Shown piece by piece: positions 39,452-49,273 of a DNA stretch of 64,000 nucleotides. A program made the translations under genes and the position numbers. The notes beneath the pieces are model-generated. The model did no database searches. It had not been told where the DNA came from and worked only from the letters and a program-made list of their open reading frames with translations. Origin of the DNA: Pseudomonadales bacterium (GTDB taxonomy: Bacteria; Pseudomonadota; Gammaproteobacteria; Pseudomonadales; Pseudohongiellaceae); NCBI GenBank assembly GCA_012103535.1, contig WLWQ01000002.1:1214198-1278197 (forward strand). The letters run 5' to 3'. Positions within the stretch are counted from its first letter, which is position 1; the number at the start of each line of letters is the position of its first letter.

Positions 39452-40870
39452 CTAGTCCAAGCCGAGTTTTTTAAGCCGGTAGCGTAAAGAGCGAAAAGAC
39501 ATGCCGAGTTTTTTCGCAGCGGCAGTCTTGTTCCATCGAGTTTCTTCCAATGCCTTTTCGATGGCTTCTATTTCAATAGATTCTAAGTGTTTTTCTAAGG
39601 AAAAATCATCGTCGAGTTCGATGGGAATGTCTGTTGAACTTTCATCTTGAGTTGCTGTAGATCCCGCAGTTGATAATTCTGCTTCTTCTATTTCAATATC
39701 AACGGCCGGTGAGTTGATGAACTCCAAATTAAGCTCTTGAATGGTATTGTTCTCACAGAGAGTCGCTGCGCGCTGAAGAATATTTTCAAGCTCGCGCACG
39801 TTTCCAGGGAAGCGATATTTTTGCAACGCCTGTAGTGCTTCAGGACTAAGCGCGCACACTGGAGTCGCATTCTCCCTGGATATCCGATTGAGAATTGTTT
39901 CCGCCAATTCTGGAATGTCGTCTTTTCGTTTTCTTAAGCTTGGTACGGCGAGTTCAATAACATTAATGCGAAAATAGAGGTCTTGTCTCAAACGACCCAT
40001 TTCCACTTCTTTAGACAGATTTTTATGAGTGGCACTGAGCAAGCGCACATCAACGGCTTGTTCCTGTTGTGAGCCAACCGGACGAACAGCTTTTTCTTGA
40101 ATTACACGAAGTAATTTTACTTGCGTGTGCAGCGGTAGGTCAGCTACTTCATCTAAAAATAAGGTGCCACTATCAGCAGCTTGAAACAGCCCTTGTTTGT
40201 CTTGGTCCGCACCGGTAAAACTTCCTTTTAAATGACCAAATAATTCACTTTCCATTAGCTCCTCTGGAATAGCGCCACAGTTAACCGCTATGAATGGACC
40301 TTTGTTACGAGAGCTCTGCTCATGAATTGCTCTGGCAGCAAGTTCCTTACCAGCGCCAGATTCACCGCTTATATAGATTGGTGCCTGGCTTCGAGCAAGC
40401 TTACTAATCTGTTCGCGCAATTGCTGAATCTTGGGTGATTGGCCAGTTATGCTGGGTGAAGTAGGACTGCTGAGATCCAATTCTGTTTTTGCGCGATCGG
40501 TCGTGTTAGTTAGTCGTAATGCGGAACTAACAAGATCTCGAAGTTTTTGTAGATCGACTGGTTTTGAAACGAAATCAAAAGCACCAGCTTTTAAAGCTTT
40601 TATGGCGGTCTCAGTACTGCCATGAGCAGTAATTACTGCAACGGGCATCTGGTTGAAATCGGTTTGAATATATTCAACCAGTTCGATGCCGTCACCATCA
40701 GGCAGGCGCATATCAGTGAGACAAAGGTTAAATTCTTCTGTAGATAGTAAGCGCCGAGCGGATTCTAAATTCTCGGCGCTCTCTGTTTCCAGCGACATAC
40801 GGCCAAGAGTAATTTCTAGGAGTTCACGAATGTCTGGTTCGTCATCTACTATTAAAACTCTTTCTGTCAT
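39452..40870 (-). CDS. pilR: Sigma-54-dependent response regulator PilR
   Basis: A 472-residue NtrC-family activator. Receiver domain at about 1-120 (phospho-Asp in LCLTDMRLPDGDG, Lys in FVSKPVD), AAA+ domain at about 145-380 with Walker A GESGAGKE, the sigma-54 contact loop GSFTGA and Walker B TLFLDEVADLP, and a Fis-type helix-turn-helix at the end (WNKTAAAKKLGMSFRSLRYRL). In Pseudomonas PilR activates pilin transcription with sigma-54. Sixteen bases after pilS, same strand, forming the classical pair. Confidence 0.95.
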   Translation of the reverse strand: MTERVLIVDDEPDIRELLEITLGRMSLETESAENLESARRLLSTEEFNLCLTDMRLPDGDGIELVEYIQTDFNQMPVAVITAHGSTETAIKALKAGAFDFVSKPVDLQKLRDLVSSALRLTNTTDRAKTELDLSSPTSPSITGQSPKIQQLREQISKLARSQAPIYISGESGAGKELAARAIHEQSSRNKGPFIAVNCGAIPEELMESELFGHLKGSFTGADQDKQGLFQAADSGTLFLDEVADLPLHTQVKLLRVIQEKAVRPVGSQQEQAVDVRLLSATHKNLSKEVEMGRLRQDLYFRINVIELAVPSLRKRKDDIPELAETILNRISRENATPVCALSPEALQALQKYRFPGNVRELENILQRAATLCENNTIQELNLEFINSPAVDIEIEEAELSTAGSTATQDESSTDIPIELDDDFSLEKHLESIEIEAIEKALEETRWNKTAAAKKLGMSFRSLRYRLKKLGLD

Positions 40871-40885
40871 TAGTATTCCGTAAAC

Positions 40886-42505
40886 TTAAGTGATGCTGCG
40901 ATCGGGATGACTGAAGTAAATACTAAAACAGCTCTTTCCATCATCTGTGCGTTCGTAAACCAACTGCGATTGATTAGCTTCGCACAGTTCTTTTGAGATA
41001 TAAAGTCCCAAGCCTGTACCTGTTGCTTCAGTTGTGTGAAAAGGTTCAAACAATTGCGCTTCTTCTTCTTCCGATATGCCGGCACCGTTATCAATGATAT
41101 TCAAATAGGGTTGTTGATCATGCTGTTTATCATCAATGCCACCAACTACCGTTAGCGTTGATTTACCAGTTTCTTTTTCGCTGTAACGAAGACCGTTTTC
41201 GAAAAGATTATTCAAAACTTGTTCAAGCTGAGTTGTAATGACATTAACTTCTATTTCTTCTGGGTTAATCTCTAGTTCGATATCATGTTCACCTTGGCGG
41301 GTCGCTTTATAATTTTCTATAAATTGCTCAAGCCAGTCTTTCATAATTACTTTGGTGGAAGAAGTATCGTCATGCCGTGAAGCATCTAATACGTCCTCGA
41401 TAATCATATTTACTCGATTACAATGATCTAAAATGATTTCGATCATTCTCTTGTCATCGTCCGCTACCGATTCCGATTCTTTTAGGAGTTGGCTGGCGTG
41501 ACTAATCGCACCTAAAGGATTGCGAACTTCGTGGGCAATGCTCGCTGTTAAGCGTCCGAGTGAAGCAAGCTTCATCTGACGTACCCGTTGCACAATTTGC
41601 CGATTGTCTTCTATAAAGATAAGCACGTCAGAATCGGATTCCGGATTGAGGAAAGCAAAATTAATTTGCACCTGTTTGCTGGTGCCGGGAATCACAATGG
41701 GCTGTGGTTGACGTTTGGGATTTATTTTCCAAAGCGAAAGTTGTTCCTTGAGTGCTTCTGGCAATAGCAATTCAATTGGACTCTCGGAATCAGGAGTGAG
41801 TATTGTTTCCAAGGTCGATTTGGCTGCACTATTCATGCTTAGTACTTTGCTGTTGGCGTTTACAACAACTACTCCTGTTCTCATTCTTTGAATGATCTCA
41901 TTATTCAGTTTTTCCAGATCAATAATGTCCATCGCTTGCTTGTCAGCAAGAAGTGCGGCTTTGTAAAATCGATCGGATAAGGACTGAATATAGAGCGAAG
42001 TAGCAAACAGAATAATTCCCAGAATCCCTGCCTGAACAAATTGATTAGGGGCATCCTCAAAGGCGAGTGCCAGATACAGTTCGCTATACATAACAGACAA
42101 TGCGGCAACAGCGGCAACGAAAGTACTGATTCGTCCTCGAATTAGAATACTTCCCGATGCGATCGTTACGATCAGGAGTAATCCCAAACCGCTGCTTACG
42201 CCTTCACTGGTGTAAACCAGCAAAGTAATTGCGAGAATATCCAGAATTAGGGTGCCAGTGAGGATATGCTGATGGCTGAATAACCCACCACCGATTGGGG
42301 CCACAAAGGTTAAGATTACGCCAAATATCGCGTAGGCGGCGCATACTTGAATGAAGAGAGTATCGTCCAGGCTACCCAGCTGAGCAGCTTCAGGATTGGT
42401 TATATAAGTAATAAGCAACACCAACGGCAGAACGATTCGGTAGATGTTGTAAACCACCGAAACATTTTGTAATTGGCCGGTATACTGAGCTGCAGTTGCT
42501 TCCAT
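40886..42505 (-). CDS. pilS: PilS sensor histidine kinase
   Basis: A 539-residue kinase with about six N-terminal transmembrane helices (about 20-190), a PAS-like linker (about 200-310), HisKA with His325 in ASIAHEVRNPLGAISHA, and HATPase motifs (LNNLFENGLRYSE, IIDNGAGIS, GTGLGLYI). PilS senses pilin in the membrane and controls PilR. The full active-site set is present. Divergent from nadE with a 110-bp gap. Confidence 0.95.
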   Translation of the reverse strand: MEATAAQYTGQLQNVSVVYNIYRIVLPLVLLITYITNPEAAQLGSLDDTLFIQVCAAYAIFGVILTFVAPIGGGLFSHQHILTGTLILDILAITLLVYTSEGVSSGLGLLLIVTIASGSILIRGRISTFVAAVAALSVMYSELYLALAFEDAPNQFVQAGILGIILFATSLYIQSLSDRFYKAALLADKQAMDIIDLEKLNNEIIQRMRTGVVVVNANSKVLSMNSAAKSTLETILTPDSESPIELLLPEALKEQLSLWKINPKRQPQPIVIPGTSKQVQINFAFLNPESDSDVLIFIEDNRQIVQRVRQMKLASLGRLTASIAHEVRNPLGAISHASQLLKESESVADDDKRMIEIILDHCNRVNMIIEDVLDASRHDDTSSTKVIMKDWLEQFIENYKATRQGEHDIELEINPEEIEVNVITTQLEQVLNNLFENGLRYSEKETGKSTLTVVGGIDDKQHDQQPYLNIIDNGAGISEEEEAQLFEPFHTTEATGTGLGLYISKELCEANQSQLVYERTDDGKSCFSIYFSHPDRSIT

Positions 42506-42615
42506 ACCTAATAACTTTCGAGACTCTATTCTTATTGCAAAATGGGTTTTGCTAATACGTTATCGTACAATATGCACGCTTATATAGGGATAAGGATAGC
42601 AATATCGAGGACTTT

Positions 42616-44265
42616 ATGGCGCAACAGCTTAAACTAGTTATGGCGCAACTCAACTTTCTAGTTGGCGATATCGATGGCAACACCGATAGAGTCATTGAAA
42701 GTGCCAGGCAGGCTATAAACGAAGAATCAGCAGATTTGATTGCTTTTCCGGAACTGACTCTAACGAGTTATCCGCCAGAAGACTTATTGCTGAGACCGAG
42801 CTTGCAACTGAGGATTGAAAAAGCAATTAAAAAGATTCTCGATGCTAACTTGGACATTTATCTTGTCATAGGGTATCCGCTTCTGCGAGATAATGGTTTG
42901 TTCAACGCTTTAAGTGTTATCAAGGGCGATCAATGTCTGGCCACCTATTTAAAACAATGCCTTCCCAACTATCAGGTCTTCGATGAGTATCGCTATTTTC
43001 AGGCAGGGACAGAGCCCTGTGTATTAAATATCTTAGGTGTGAAATGTGCTTTCACCATCTGTGAAGATTTGTGGGAATCTGAGCCAATTCAACAAGCTAA
43101 AGAAGCTGGCGCTCAATTTGTCATAAACATTAACGCTTCACCTTTCCACATTAATAAGTTAGCCGAAAGAAAGTCACTTCTAAAGCAACGCTGCCAGCAG
43201 GGTGGGATTCCAATACTCTACGTAAACTTGGTGGGCGGTCAGGACGAACTCGTGTTTGACGGTGGTTCCATGGTGGCGGACAAACATGGCAATTGTAATT
43301 TCTTAGCGCCGAACTTTGTTGAAGACTTGTATTCAATGATAGTCGAAGTGAATGATGAGGGCGCCTGTGAAATCCCAGAACAAAGCATTGCATCAGAACT
43401 ATCTGTCGAAGCAAGCGTTTATCAAAGCCTGGTTTTAGGGGTCAGAGACTATGTTAATAAAAACAATTTCAAAGGGGTGGTCTTAGGTCTCTCTGGAGGA
43501 ATCGATTCTGCCCTTACATTAGCAGTTGCCGTCGACGCCTTGGGAAGTGAAAGAGTAGAAGCGGTAATGATGCCGTTCGAATATACATCGCAACTAAGTT
43601 TAGATGTAGCGAGGCAACAAGCAGAAATTTTGGGTGTGAATTATCAAGTAATCGAGATAAACGATATTTATAAGTCTTTTCTCGCTGCCTTAGAAAATGA
43701 ATTTGCGGGATTGGAAGTAGATGTTAGTGAGCAAAATATTCAGGCCCGTGCCCGCGGTGTATTGTTGATGGCTATTTCCAACAAAAAAGGCTCATTGGTT
43801 CTTACTACTGGAAATAAAAGTGAAATAGCTGTCGGTTATTCAACCTTGTACGGTGATATGGCCGGTGGTTTCGATGTATTAAAAGATGTGTCGAAAACTC
43901 TGGTTTACAGATTGGCTGAATATCGCAATAAGGAGTTTGCTGGCAGTGAAGAGGAGATCATTCCGCAAGAGGTTATCGATCGGCCGCCGTCCGCGGAGCT
44001 TGCCCCTGGACAGGTAGATCAGGACAGCCTGCCTGACTATGCCGTACTCGATCAGATTCTGGAACTCTACGTCGAGAAAGATCAAAGCGGGGCAGCGATA
44101 ATCCAACAAGGTTTCGACGCGGAAACAGTTCGCCGTGTTTTAAGATTGGTTGATTTAAATGAATATAAGCGGCGACAGAGTCCGGTGGGAGTGCGTTTGA
44201 CTGAGCGAGGGTTTGGCCGAGATAGGCGCTATCCGATTACGAACGCATGGCCAATAGGGGATTAA
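42616..44265 (+). CDS. nadE: Glutamine-dependent NAD+ synthase NadE
   Basis: A 549-residue two-domain enzyme that amidates nicotinic acid adenine dinucleotide to NAD+. The N-terminal nitrilase-like glutaminase domain shows FPELTLTSYPPEDLL (catalytic Glu), a Lys region LKQCLPNYQVFDEYRYF and Cys in FTICEDLWES. The C-terminal synthetase has the PP-loop LSGGIDS near residues 292-298 and TGNKSEIAVGYSTLYGD. All three glutaminase catalytic residues are present, so it can use glutamine as nitrogen source. Confidence 0.97.
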   Translation: MAQQLKLVMAQLNFLVGDIDGNTDRVIESARQAINEESADLIAFPELTLTSYPPEDLLLRPSLQLRIEKAIKKILDANLDIYLVIGYPLLRDNGLFNALSVIKGDQCLATYLKQCLPNYQVFDEYRYFQAGTEPCVLNILGVKCAFTICEDLWESEPIQQAKEAGAQFVININASPFHINKLAERKSLLKQRCQQGGIPILYVNLVGGQDELVFDGGSMVADKHGNCNFLAPNFVEDLYSMIVEVNDEGACEIPEQSIASELSVEASVYQSLVLGVRDYVNKNNFKGVVLGLSGGIDSALTLAVAVDALGSERVEAVMMPFEYTSQLSLDVARQQAEILGVNYQVIEINDIYKSFLAALENEFAGLEVDVSEQNIQARARGVLLMAISNKKGSLVLTTGNKSEIAVGYSTLYGDMAGGFDVLKDVSKTLVYRLAEYRNKEFAGSEEEIIPQEVIDRPPSAELAPGQVDQDSLPDYAVLDQILELYVEKDQSGAAIIQQGFDAETVRRVLRLVDLNEYKRRQSPVGVRLTERGFGRDRRYPITNAWPIGD

Positions 44266-44267
44266 GC

Positions 44268-44840
44268 TTAATTGTTGCCAGGATTGACTCGGCGTTGATC
44301 TCGATTTGCCGATCTGGTCGGATTGTTTTGTTGCAATATTTGTTGAACCCGCCGTTGGGATTGACGAATTTCATTGGCGGCATCCCTTTGAATCTGTCGT
44401 TCTCTCTGTAGCTGGTTGAGTTGTTCCTGATAACGACGTTGTAACTCCCGTCGCTGCGCTTCGGGAAGATTTTGAAAGCGTTGCTGAAATTGTCGCAATC
44501 TTCTCTGCTGTTCACCGCTTAGTGCATTAAATCGTTGAAAGCGTTGGACGACTTGTTGCTGCTGTAGTTGGTTTAGATTTTGGAAACGACGTTGCTGATT
44601 TAATGCTTGCGCGCGTTCACTAGGCTGCATTCTTTCAAATCGGCTCGCGCCCCGACGAATTCGCTGTTGCCGCTCCGCAGGTAAAGTTTCCCATTGATTT
44701 TCCTGAATCTGCAATTGCTGCAAAATTTGTCTCTCTTCGAAAGAGAGTTCAGTCCAGGGAATTTTATTTTGGGCACTAAGCTGGCTACTCGCTAAACACA
44801 AGCAAACTACTAATAAAATATGTATTAACGATTTAGCCAT
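44268..44840 (-). CDS. DUF3106 family exported protein, Gln/Arg-rich
   Basis: A 190-residue protein with signal peptide (about 1-23, LSAQ) followed by long amphipathic helices very rich in Gln and Arg (repeats of RRFQN, QQRRLRQFQQRFQNLP). WTELSFEERQILQQLQ and LPAERQQRIRRG mark DUF3106. The mature protein is strongly basic and probably periplasmic. Its ATG overlaps the preceding stop codon (TAATG), so it is translationally coupled to the acidic protein before it. Function unknown. Confidence 0.88.
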   Translation of the reverse strand: MAKSLIHILLVVCLCLASSQLSAQNKIPWTELSFEERQILQQLQIQENQWETLPAERQQRIRRGASRFERMQPSERAQALNQQRRFQNLNQLQQQQVVQRFQRFNALSGEQQRRLRQFQQRFQNLPEAQRRELQRRYQEQLNQLQRERQIQRDAANEIRQSQRRVQQILQQNNPTRSANRDQRRVNPGNN

Positions 44841-45127
44841 TATCTATTTTGTCTACTATCTGCATTGTCAGTGTTATTTTCCTGTCCATCAGGAACAAAT
44901 ATTGGTGTTGCGTCTAATAAATTCCCGAAATCTTCGGTCATTAAACTTTCTGGATCTATCCATTCTCCTTCATCAGTTTCAAAAGAACCCAGAAATTCAA
45001 GAAACTCCAGGCTTGGTACTTCTAAAACTTCTTCAGGGGCTGAATCTTCTTCAGCTCCATAGGCGCTGGAGATAAAGCTTAAAAGGCACTGGCCAACTAA
45101 GTTTTTCCAGCAATTAATCCGGTAACC
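44840..45127 (-). CDS. Small acidic exported protein in sigma-factor operon
   Basis: A 95-residue protein of unknown function. From ATG 45127 it has a weak signal peptide (about 1-25, SSAYGA) and then a strongly acidic mature part (SLEFLEFLGSFETDEGEW, LMTEDFGNLLD). This start overlaps the end of the DUF3619-like gene by 14 bp; the frame is open to 45193, but that would be buried in the upstream gene. Similar small proteins with a LEFLG motif occur at this place in some gammaproteobacteria, from memory. Not recognised as a named domain. Confidence 0.7.
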   Translation of the reverse strand, partial: GYRINCWKNLVGQCLLSFISSAYGAEEDSAPEEVLEVPSLEFLEFLGSFETDEGEWIDPESLMTEDFGNLLDATPIFVPDGQENNTDNADSRQNR

Positions 45128-45650
45128 CATTCTCAGCCAGCCACAAGTAGAAATCCAGATTCTCATATAACTCGATGTCATCGGCTGAGGCAATCAAGGT
45201 GAGTTCCTCTTCCAGAGACAGACTTCCCGCTGGTCTGGATGAAACATAAAACAAAGAAACAACGGTCACCATCAAACATGCAGTAGCAAACATACTGGCA
45301 GGCATAGAAATTCCGCTGCTAAAGCGCTCTGCAATATCTTCTCTAATACGATCAAGCAATGAAGCCCTAGCTACAGTATTGCTAGCGCCCATTTTAGCAA
45401 GGGCTTTTTGACGAATTTGATCTAATCGTTGTTCGATAACTGGAGATAACTCTTCGTTATCATCCAGTGTGTTTAGCACGCCATCCACTAGTGATTCATC
45501 GTCAACAACCTGCTGAATTCGGGGCGTGTTCAATGCCTGCTCTCGCATCTGATCTAGACGTACAGTCATAGCAGGATTTAGATCGGCCGTACTGCGGTCC
45601 AGTCTGGATCTTATTTCTGCTAAAAATTCTGGTTCGTCTAGTTTGTTCAT
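45114..45650 (-). CDS. DUF3619-like membrane protein with duplicated N-terminal motif
   Basis: A 178-residue protein: about 117 cytosolic residues, one transmembrane helix (about 118-137) and a short external tail ending ELYENLDFYLWLAENG, which resembles DUF3619. The motif L-x7-L-x-P-x4-RLDQ-x-R-x2-AL occurs twice, at about 17-40 and 62-84, where I expect one. Its ATG overlaps the sigma-factor stop codon by 4 bp, so the two are coupled. A membrane partner or anti-sigma role for the neighbouring sigma factor is a guess from operon position and topology; no ZAS motif is present. Confidence 0.75.
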   Translation of the reverse strand: MNKLDEPEFLAEIRSRLDRSTADLNPAMTVRLDQMREQALNTPRIQQVVDDESLVDGVLNTLDDNEELSPVIEQRLDQIRQKALAKMGASNTVARASLLDRIREDIAERFSSGISMPASMFATACLMVTVVSLFYVSSRPAGSLSLEEELTLIASADDIELYENLDFYLWLAENGLPD

Positions 45651-46165
45651 GGCCAGTGTTCGCCCAGTGTTTCACGTAAACTGTGTATTGCTCGAGAATA
45701 ATGAGTTTTCACGCTGCCTTCTGCACAAGACATGGCAGCAGCTGTCTGTCTTACATCGAGACCTTCCCAGGCACGTAATAAAAACGCTTGCTGTTGACGC
45801 AAGGGCAAATTGTTTAGAGCTTCCTGAAGTTTTTCCATACTTTCATCTGTTTGCGATTCAGTTTCCGGAGTCTGTCCGTAGGGGTCCGGGGCGGTCTGGA
45901 TCGGATCTTCGTTGTCTTCTTCGCTGCTATATAACCAGCTTCGATGTCTATTTCTAACCTTGTTGCGACGATGCCAGTCATTTATGCGACTGCTTAAGAT
46001 TCTATAAAACAAGGGAGTCCATTCTGCCTCCGGTTTGCTGGAGTACTTCTCAACCAGCTTAAACATGGCGTCCTGTACAAGATCCAGTGCATCTTCGGCA
46101 TTGCCAGTGGCGAACTGGGCAATGCGAAAGGCTCTTGCCTGCACGCTTTGCAGAAAGCTGTCCAT
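45647..46165 (-). CDS. ECF-like RNA polymerase sigma factor
   Basis: A 172-residue sigma-70 family protein with region 2 (about 5-70: ARAFRIAQFATGNAEDALDLVQDAMFKL, FYRILSSRINDWHRR) and region 4 (about 112-165: ALNNLPLRQQQAFLLRAWEGLDVRQTAAAM, SVKTHYSRAIHSLR). There is an acidic linker between. It resembles the sigma factors that precede DUF3619-DUF3106 genes in beta- and gammaproteobacteria. It leads a four-gene operon with overlapping or nearly overlapping ends. Confidence 0.92.
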   Translation of the reverse strand: MDSFLQSVQARAFRIAQFATGNAEDALDLVQDAMFKLVEKYSSKPEAEWTPLFYRILSSRINDWHRRNKVRNRHRSWLYSSEEDNEDPIQTAPDPYGQTPETESQTDESMEKLQEALNNLPLRQQQAFLLRAWEGLDVRQTAAAMSCAEGSVKTHYSRAIHSLRETLGEHWP

Positions 46166-46389
46166 TGAGGCTGAGTTGTCCAGAATTGAGCTCCCGAGTG
46201 CGAATTCAGGCCTAGTCAGATTCGCTTAACACCGTTAATAATGCAGTATATCGGCTACTCAAACTCCAAAATTACTCTTACCCATTAGTACAAACGCGCC
46301 GAAATTGGATCGGTTTACAAGAAAATCGACTTTTTTTGAGATTGTGGGCGAGTTAACGCCAGGCTAGTGGCTCTCAGAGGTAGTTACTA

Positions 46390-47379
46390 CTAGAGAATGC
46401 CCAGAGTGATGATGCTAAGGAATGATCTTCCTTCTTCTTCTACCTCAATATCCTGCTGGTCATTGATGATTTGCTGACTACCCGAAGTGATTGGTCTTTG
46501 TGTGGGTGCTAGCGGAGGATCTACTGCATTGTCACCAACCAGTCCGAAGGAGACTGTGTACAGAAGTGAAGGATTAGTAATCTCAGTTCTAATAATGAAA
46601 TCACCGTTATTGTCGATGGAAGCATGTTCCGGATAATTCTCTCTCAGTAAGGCCAGGGAAGTATCAGCTAATTCATCGAGTCCAAGTCGCAAATAACACT
46701 CGGTCATAATAGCGACACCATCTGAAACTGCAGGAGTGCCCTGAAAATTTTCGACGACGTATTGCGAACGCCGCAGGGCAGCAATGTAAGCGCGTCTTTC
46801 TAAATAGTAGTTGGCAACGTGAATTTCATAGCGCGCCAAATTGTTACGCAAGTAGATCATTCTTGCTCTGGCATCACCGGCATAAACGCTATCAGGATAG
46901 AGTGCGAGCAATTGTGCAAAATCATTAAAAGATTCCTGGGCTCGACCAGGATCGCGTTTGGTGTGGTCGATAGGAAGAAATCGATTAAACAATCCGCCAC
47001 CATCAGTAAAAGAGGAAAGCCCACGCATGTAGAAGGCGTAATCTATGTTGTCGCTGTCGGGGTGTAATCGAACAAAGCGGTCGGCTGCAGCTCTTGCGGC
47101 TTCCATATCATCATTACGATAGTGCGCAAAAACAATCTCTATTTGGGCCTGCTCGGCAAACCTGCCAAATGGGAATCGAGATTCTAGTGCTTGATAGGTT
47201 GAAATTGCGCCACGGTAATTTTGCCCATTCAGTTGATCGAGTGCTCTTTCGTAAAACTGTTCTTCCGTTGACAGGCCGGCAAATTCGTTTTCATCTTCAT
47301 CATCCCCGAATAAGCTACAACCACTAATAGCGATGCTCAAAACGAGATAAATTATTGATTTGTTAAGATGCTTTTTCAA
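46390..47379 (-). CDS. bamD: Outer membrane assembly lipoprotein BamD
   Basis: BamD is an essential BAM-complex subunit for outer-membrane protein insertion. The lipoprotein signal ends at AISGC (Cys21). TPR-type repeats follow ([34 protein letters not shown], then [21 protein letters not shown]). [24 protein letters not shown] is characteristic. At 329 residues it is longer than E. coli BamD (245); the extra 70 C-terminal residues are low-complexity. Divergent from rluD, as in Pseudomonas. Confidence 0.95.
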   Translation of the reverse strand: MKKHLNKSIIYLVLSIAISGCSLFGDDEDENEFAGLSTEEQFYERALDQLNGQNYRGAISTYQALESRFPFGRFAEQAQIEIVFAHYRNDDMEAARAAADRFVRLHPDSDNIDYAFYMRGLSSFTDGGGLFNRFLPIDHTKRDPGRAQESFNDFAQLLALYPDSVYAGDARARMIYLRNNLARYEIHVANYYLERRAYIAALRRSQYVVENFQGTPAVSDGVAIMTECYLRLGLDELADTSLALLRENYPEHASIDNNGDFIIRTEITNPSLLYTVSFGLVGDNAVDPPLAPTQRPITSGSQQIINDQQDIEVEEEGRSFLSIITLGIL

Positions 47380-47526
47380 CTCTCTTCCTTTCCTTCTACT
47401 GCAATAGCGCGTATTTAACCATACACGGACATTCTGGCCTATATCTGGGGCCTGTGCCCGTGCCCTGAATCTGCTTCTTACTGCCGGAATCTGCCGCTCT
47501 TATCTTATTCGAGCTATTATAGCCCA

Positions 47527-48498
47527 ATGTCAGCTCATATCTCTTTGTCGGCAGAGGTCCCGGAATACCTTACGGGTAGCCGATTAGACCAGATTGCCGC
47601 GAAATTGTTTCCTGAATATTCTCGTGCCCGCCTGCAATCCTGGATTAAAGACGGCAGTTTGAAAGTCAACGCAAAGACGCTGCGCCCGCGGGATCCGGTA
47701 CAGACTGGTGATCTGCTCGAAATAGAGGCTGTGCTGGCAGCTAATGAGCAATTCGTGGCAGAAGAAATGGATTTGGACATTGTCTTCGAAGATGACGAGA
47801 TTCTGATTCTCAATAAACCCGCCAACTTAGTAGTCCACCCGGCAGCAGGACATTATCAGGGAACCCTGCTTAATGGACTGTTGCATGCCTATCCTGCCCT
47901 GGATTCACTGCCCCGTGCAGGAATTGTTCATCGCCTTGATAAAGACACAACCGGACTGATGGTGGTAGCCAAATCACTGGAAAGTCATAGTTCATTGGTT
48001 AATCAGCTCCAGCAGCGTTCAGTTGAGCGCGAATACGAAGCGGTTGTTCATGGTGTTTTAACTGGAGGAGGCACTATTGATGAACCCTTAGGCAGACATC
48101 ATATAAATAGAAAGAAGAAAACGGTTACTGAGAATGGTAAAGAAGCAATAACCCACTATCGAGTTATCAAGCGCTATCGCTCCCATACTCATGTCCAATT
48201 AAATCTAGAAACGGGTAGAACCCATCAGATTCGCGTCCACATGACGTATATCAACCATTCTCTGGTTGGAGATCCGCTTTATGGGGGGCGTTTACAACTT
48301 CCTTCGGCTTGCAGCGAACAATTTGCCGAGGTACTTCGGAATTTTAAACGTCAGGCGCTGCATGCAAGAAGGCTAGCACTAGTGCATCCTACTTCTGGCG
48401 AGACTATGGCTTGGGAAGTTGAGGCCCCGCAGGACTTCCAGCATTTACTCGTTGCGATGAAAAATGATCACGAGTTAGGCGGTGCAGAAAATGAGTGA
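47527..48498 (+). CDS. rluD: 23S rRNA pseudouridine synthase RluD
   Basis: RluD makes pseudouridines 1911, 1915 and 1917 in helix 69 of 23S rRNA. The 323-residue protein has an N-terminal S4 RNA-binding domain (about 18-80, RLDQIAAKLFPEYSRARLQSWI) and the RluA-family catalytic loop GIVHRLDKDTTGLMVVAKS containing the catalytic Asp, then TGRTHQIRVHMTYINHSLVGD. bamD-rluD-pgeF order supports RluD rather than RluC. Confidence 0.96.
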   Translation: MSAHISLSAEVPEYLTGSRLDQIAAKLFPEYSRARLQSWIKDGSLKVNAKTLRPRDPVQTGDLLEIEAVLAANEQFVAEEMDLDIVFEDDEILILNKPANLVVHPAAGHYQGTLLNGLLHAYPALDSLPRAGIVHRLDKDTTGLMVVAKSLESHSSLVNQLQQRSVEREYEAVVHGVLTGGGTIDEPLGRHHINRKKKTVTENGKEAITHYRVIKRYRSHTHVQLNLETGRTHQIRVHMTYINHSLVGDPLYGGRLQLPSACSEQFAEVLRNFKRQALHARRLALVHPTSGETMAWEVEAPQDFQHLLVAMKNDHELGGAENE

Positions 48499-49261
48499 TC
48501 AGCGCTTTCTCAATGCCGATTGGCCTGCCCCAAGAAATGTACATGCAATGGTGACAACCCGATCTGGTGGGATTAGTGAATCACCCTATGCAAGTTTTAA
48601 TCTTGCTAATCACGTTGGGGATAATCCTTTAGCCGTAGCTGGCAATCGAGATTTACTGCGTGAAGATCTACCGCCCCGAATTTCCTATCAATGGTTAGAT
48701 CAGATACACGGAGCGGATGTCATTACTATTGAGAGTGCTGGTCACAAAATATCTGCTGATGGTTTGGTAAGCAGTGAATCAGGAGTGGCCTGCTGTGTAT
48801 TAACTGCGGACTGTTTGCCGATGTTGTTCAGCAACAAGCAAGGCACAGAAATAGCAGCGGTTCATGGAGGTTGGCGCGGGCTCCATGGAGGAATTTTAGA
48901 AAACGCGGTTAATGCGATGGAGAGCGATTCCGCAGACATTTTGGTTTGGTTAGGTCCTGCAATAGGACCGTGTCACTACGAAGTTGGTTCGGAAATAAAG
49001 CAAAAATTTTTAGAGAATTCTGCTTCTGAGAGTCACATAGAAACAATCGAACAATCATTTACTGCATCTACAAAGGAAGGCAAATTTCAGTTTGATCTTT
49101 ACCAGTTTGCGAAGCTACAACTCGCGCTGCTTGGAGTCACCGAAGTATATGGAGGAGGGCAGTGCACCCATTGCGATGACATGACCTTCTATTCATACCG
49201 CCGCGATGGGGCCACGGGACGAATGGCGAGCATAATTTATTTCACAGACGAATCCCCGTAG
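48491..49261 (+). CDS. pgeF: Polyphenol-oxidase-family protein PgeF (YfiH)
   Basis: A 256-residue member of the YfiH/DUF152 family, which in E. coli is reported to hydrolyse peptidoglycan-precursor UDP-MurNAc errors or act on purine nucleosides. Motifs: TTRSGGISESPYASFNL, ADCLPMLF, AAVHGGWRGLHGGI (metal His) and GPAIGPCHYEVG, CTHCDD. ATG 48491 overlaps the rluD stop (ATGAGTGA), so 48482 is not used. Conserved rluD-pgeF pair. Confidence 0.94.
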   Translation: MSDQRFLNADWPAPRNVHAMVTTRSGGISESPYASFNLANHVGDNPLAVAGNRDLLREDLPPRISYQWLDQIHGADVITIESAGHKISADGLVSSESGVACCVLTADCLPMLFSNKQGTEIAAVHGGWRGLHGGILENAVNAMESDSADILVWLGPAIGPCHYEVGSEIKQKFLENSASESHIETIEQSFTASTKEGKFQFDLYQFAKLQLALLGVTEVYGGGQCTHCDDMTFYSYRRDGATGRMASIIYFTDESP

Positions 49262-49273
49262 CGAGACGCAAGA

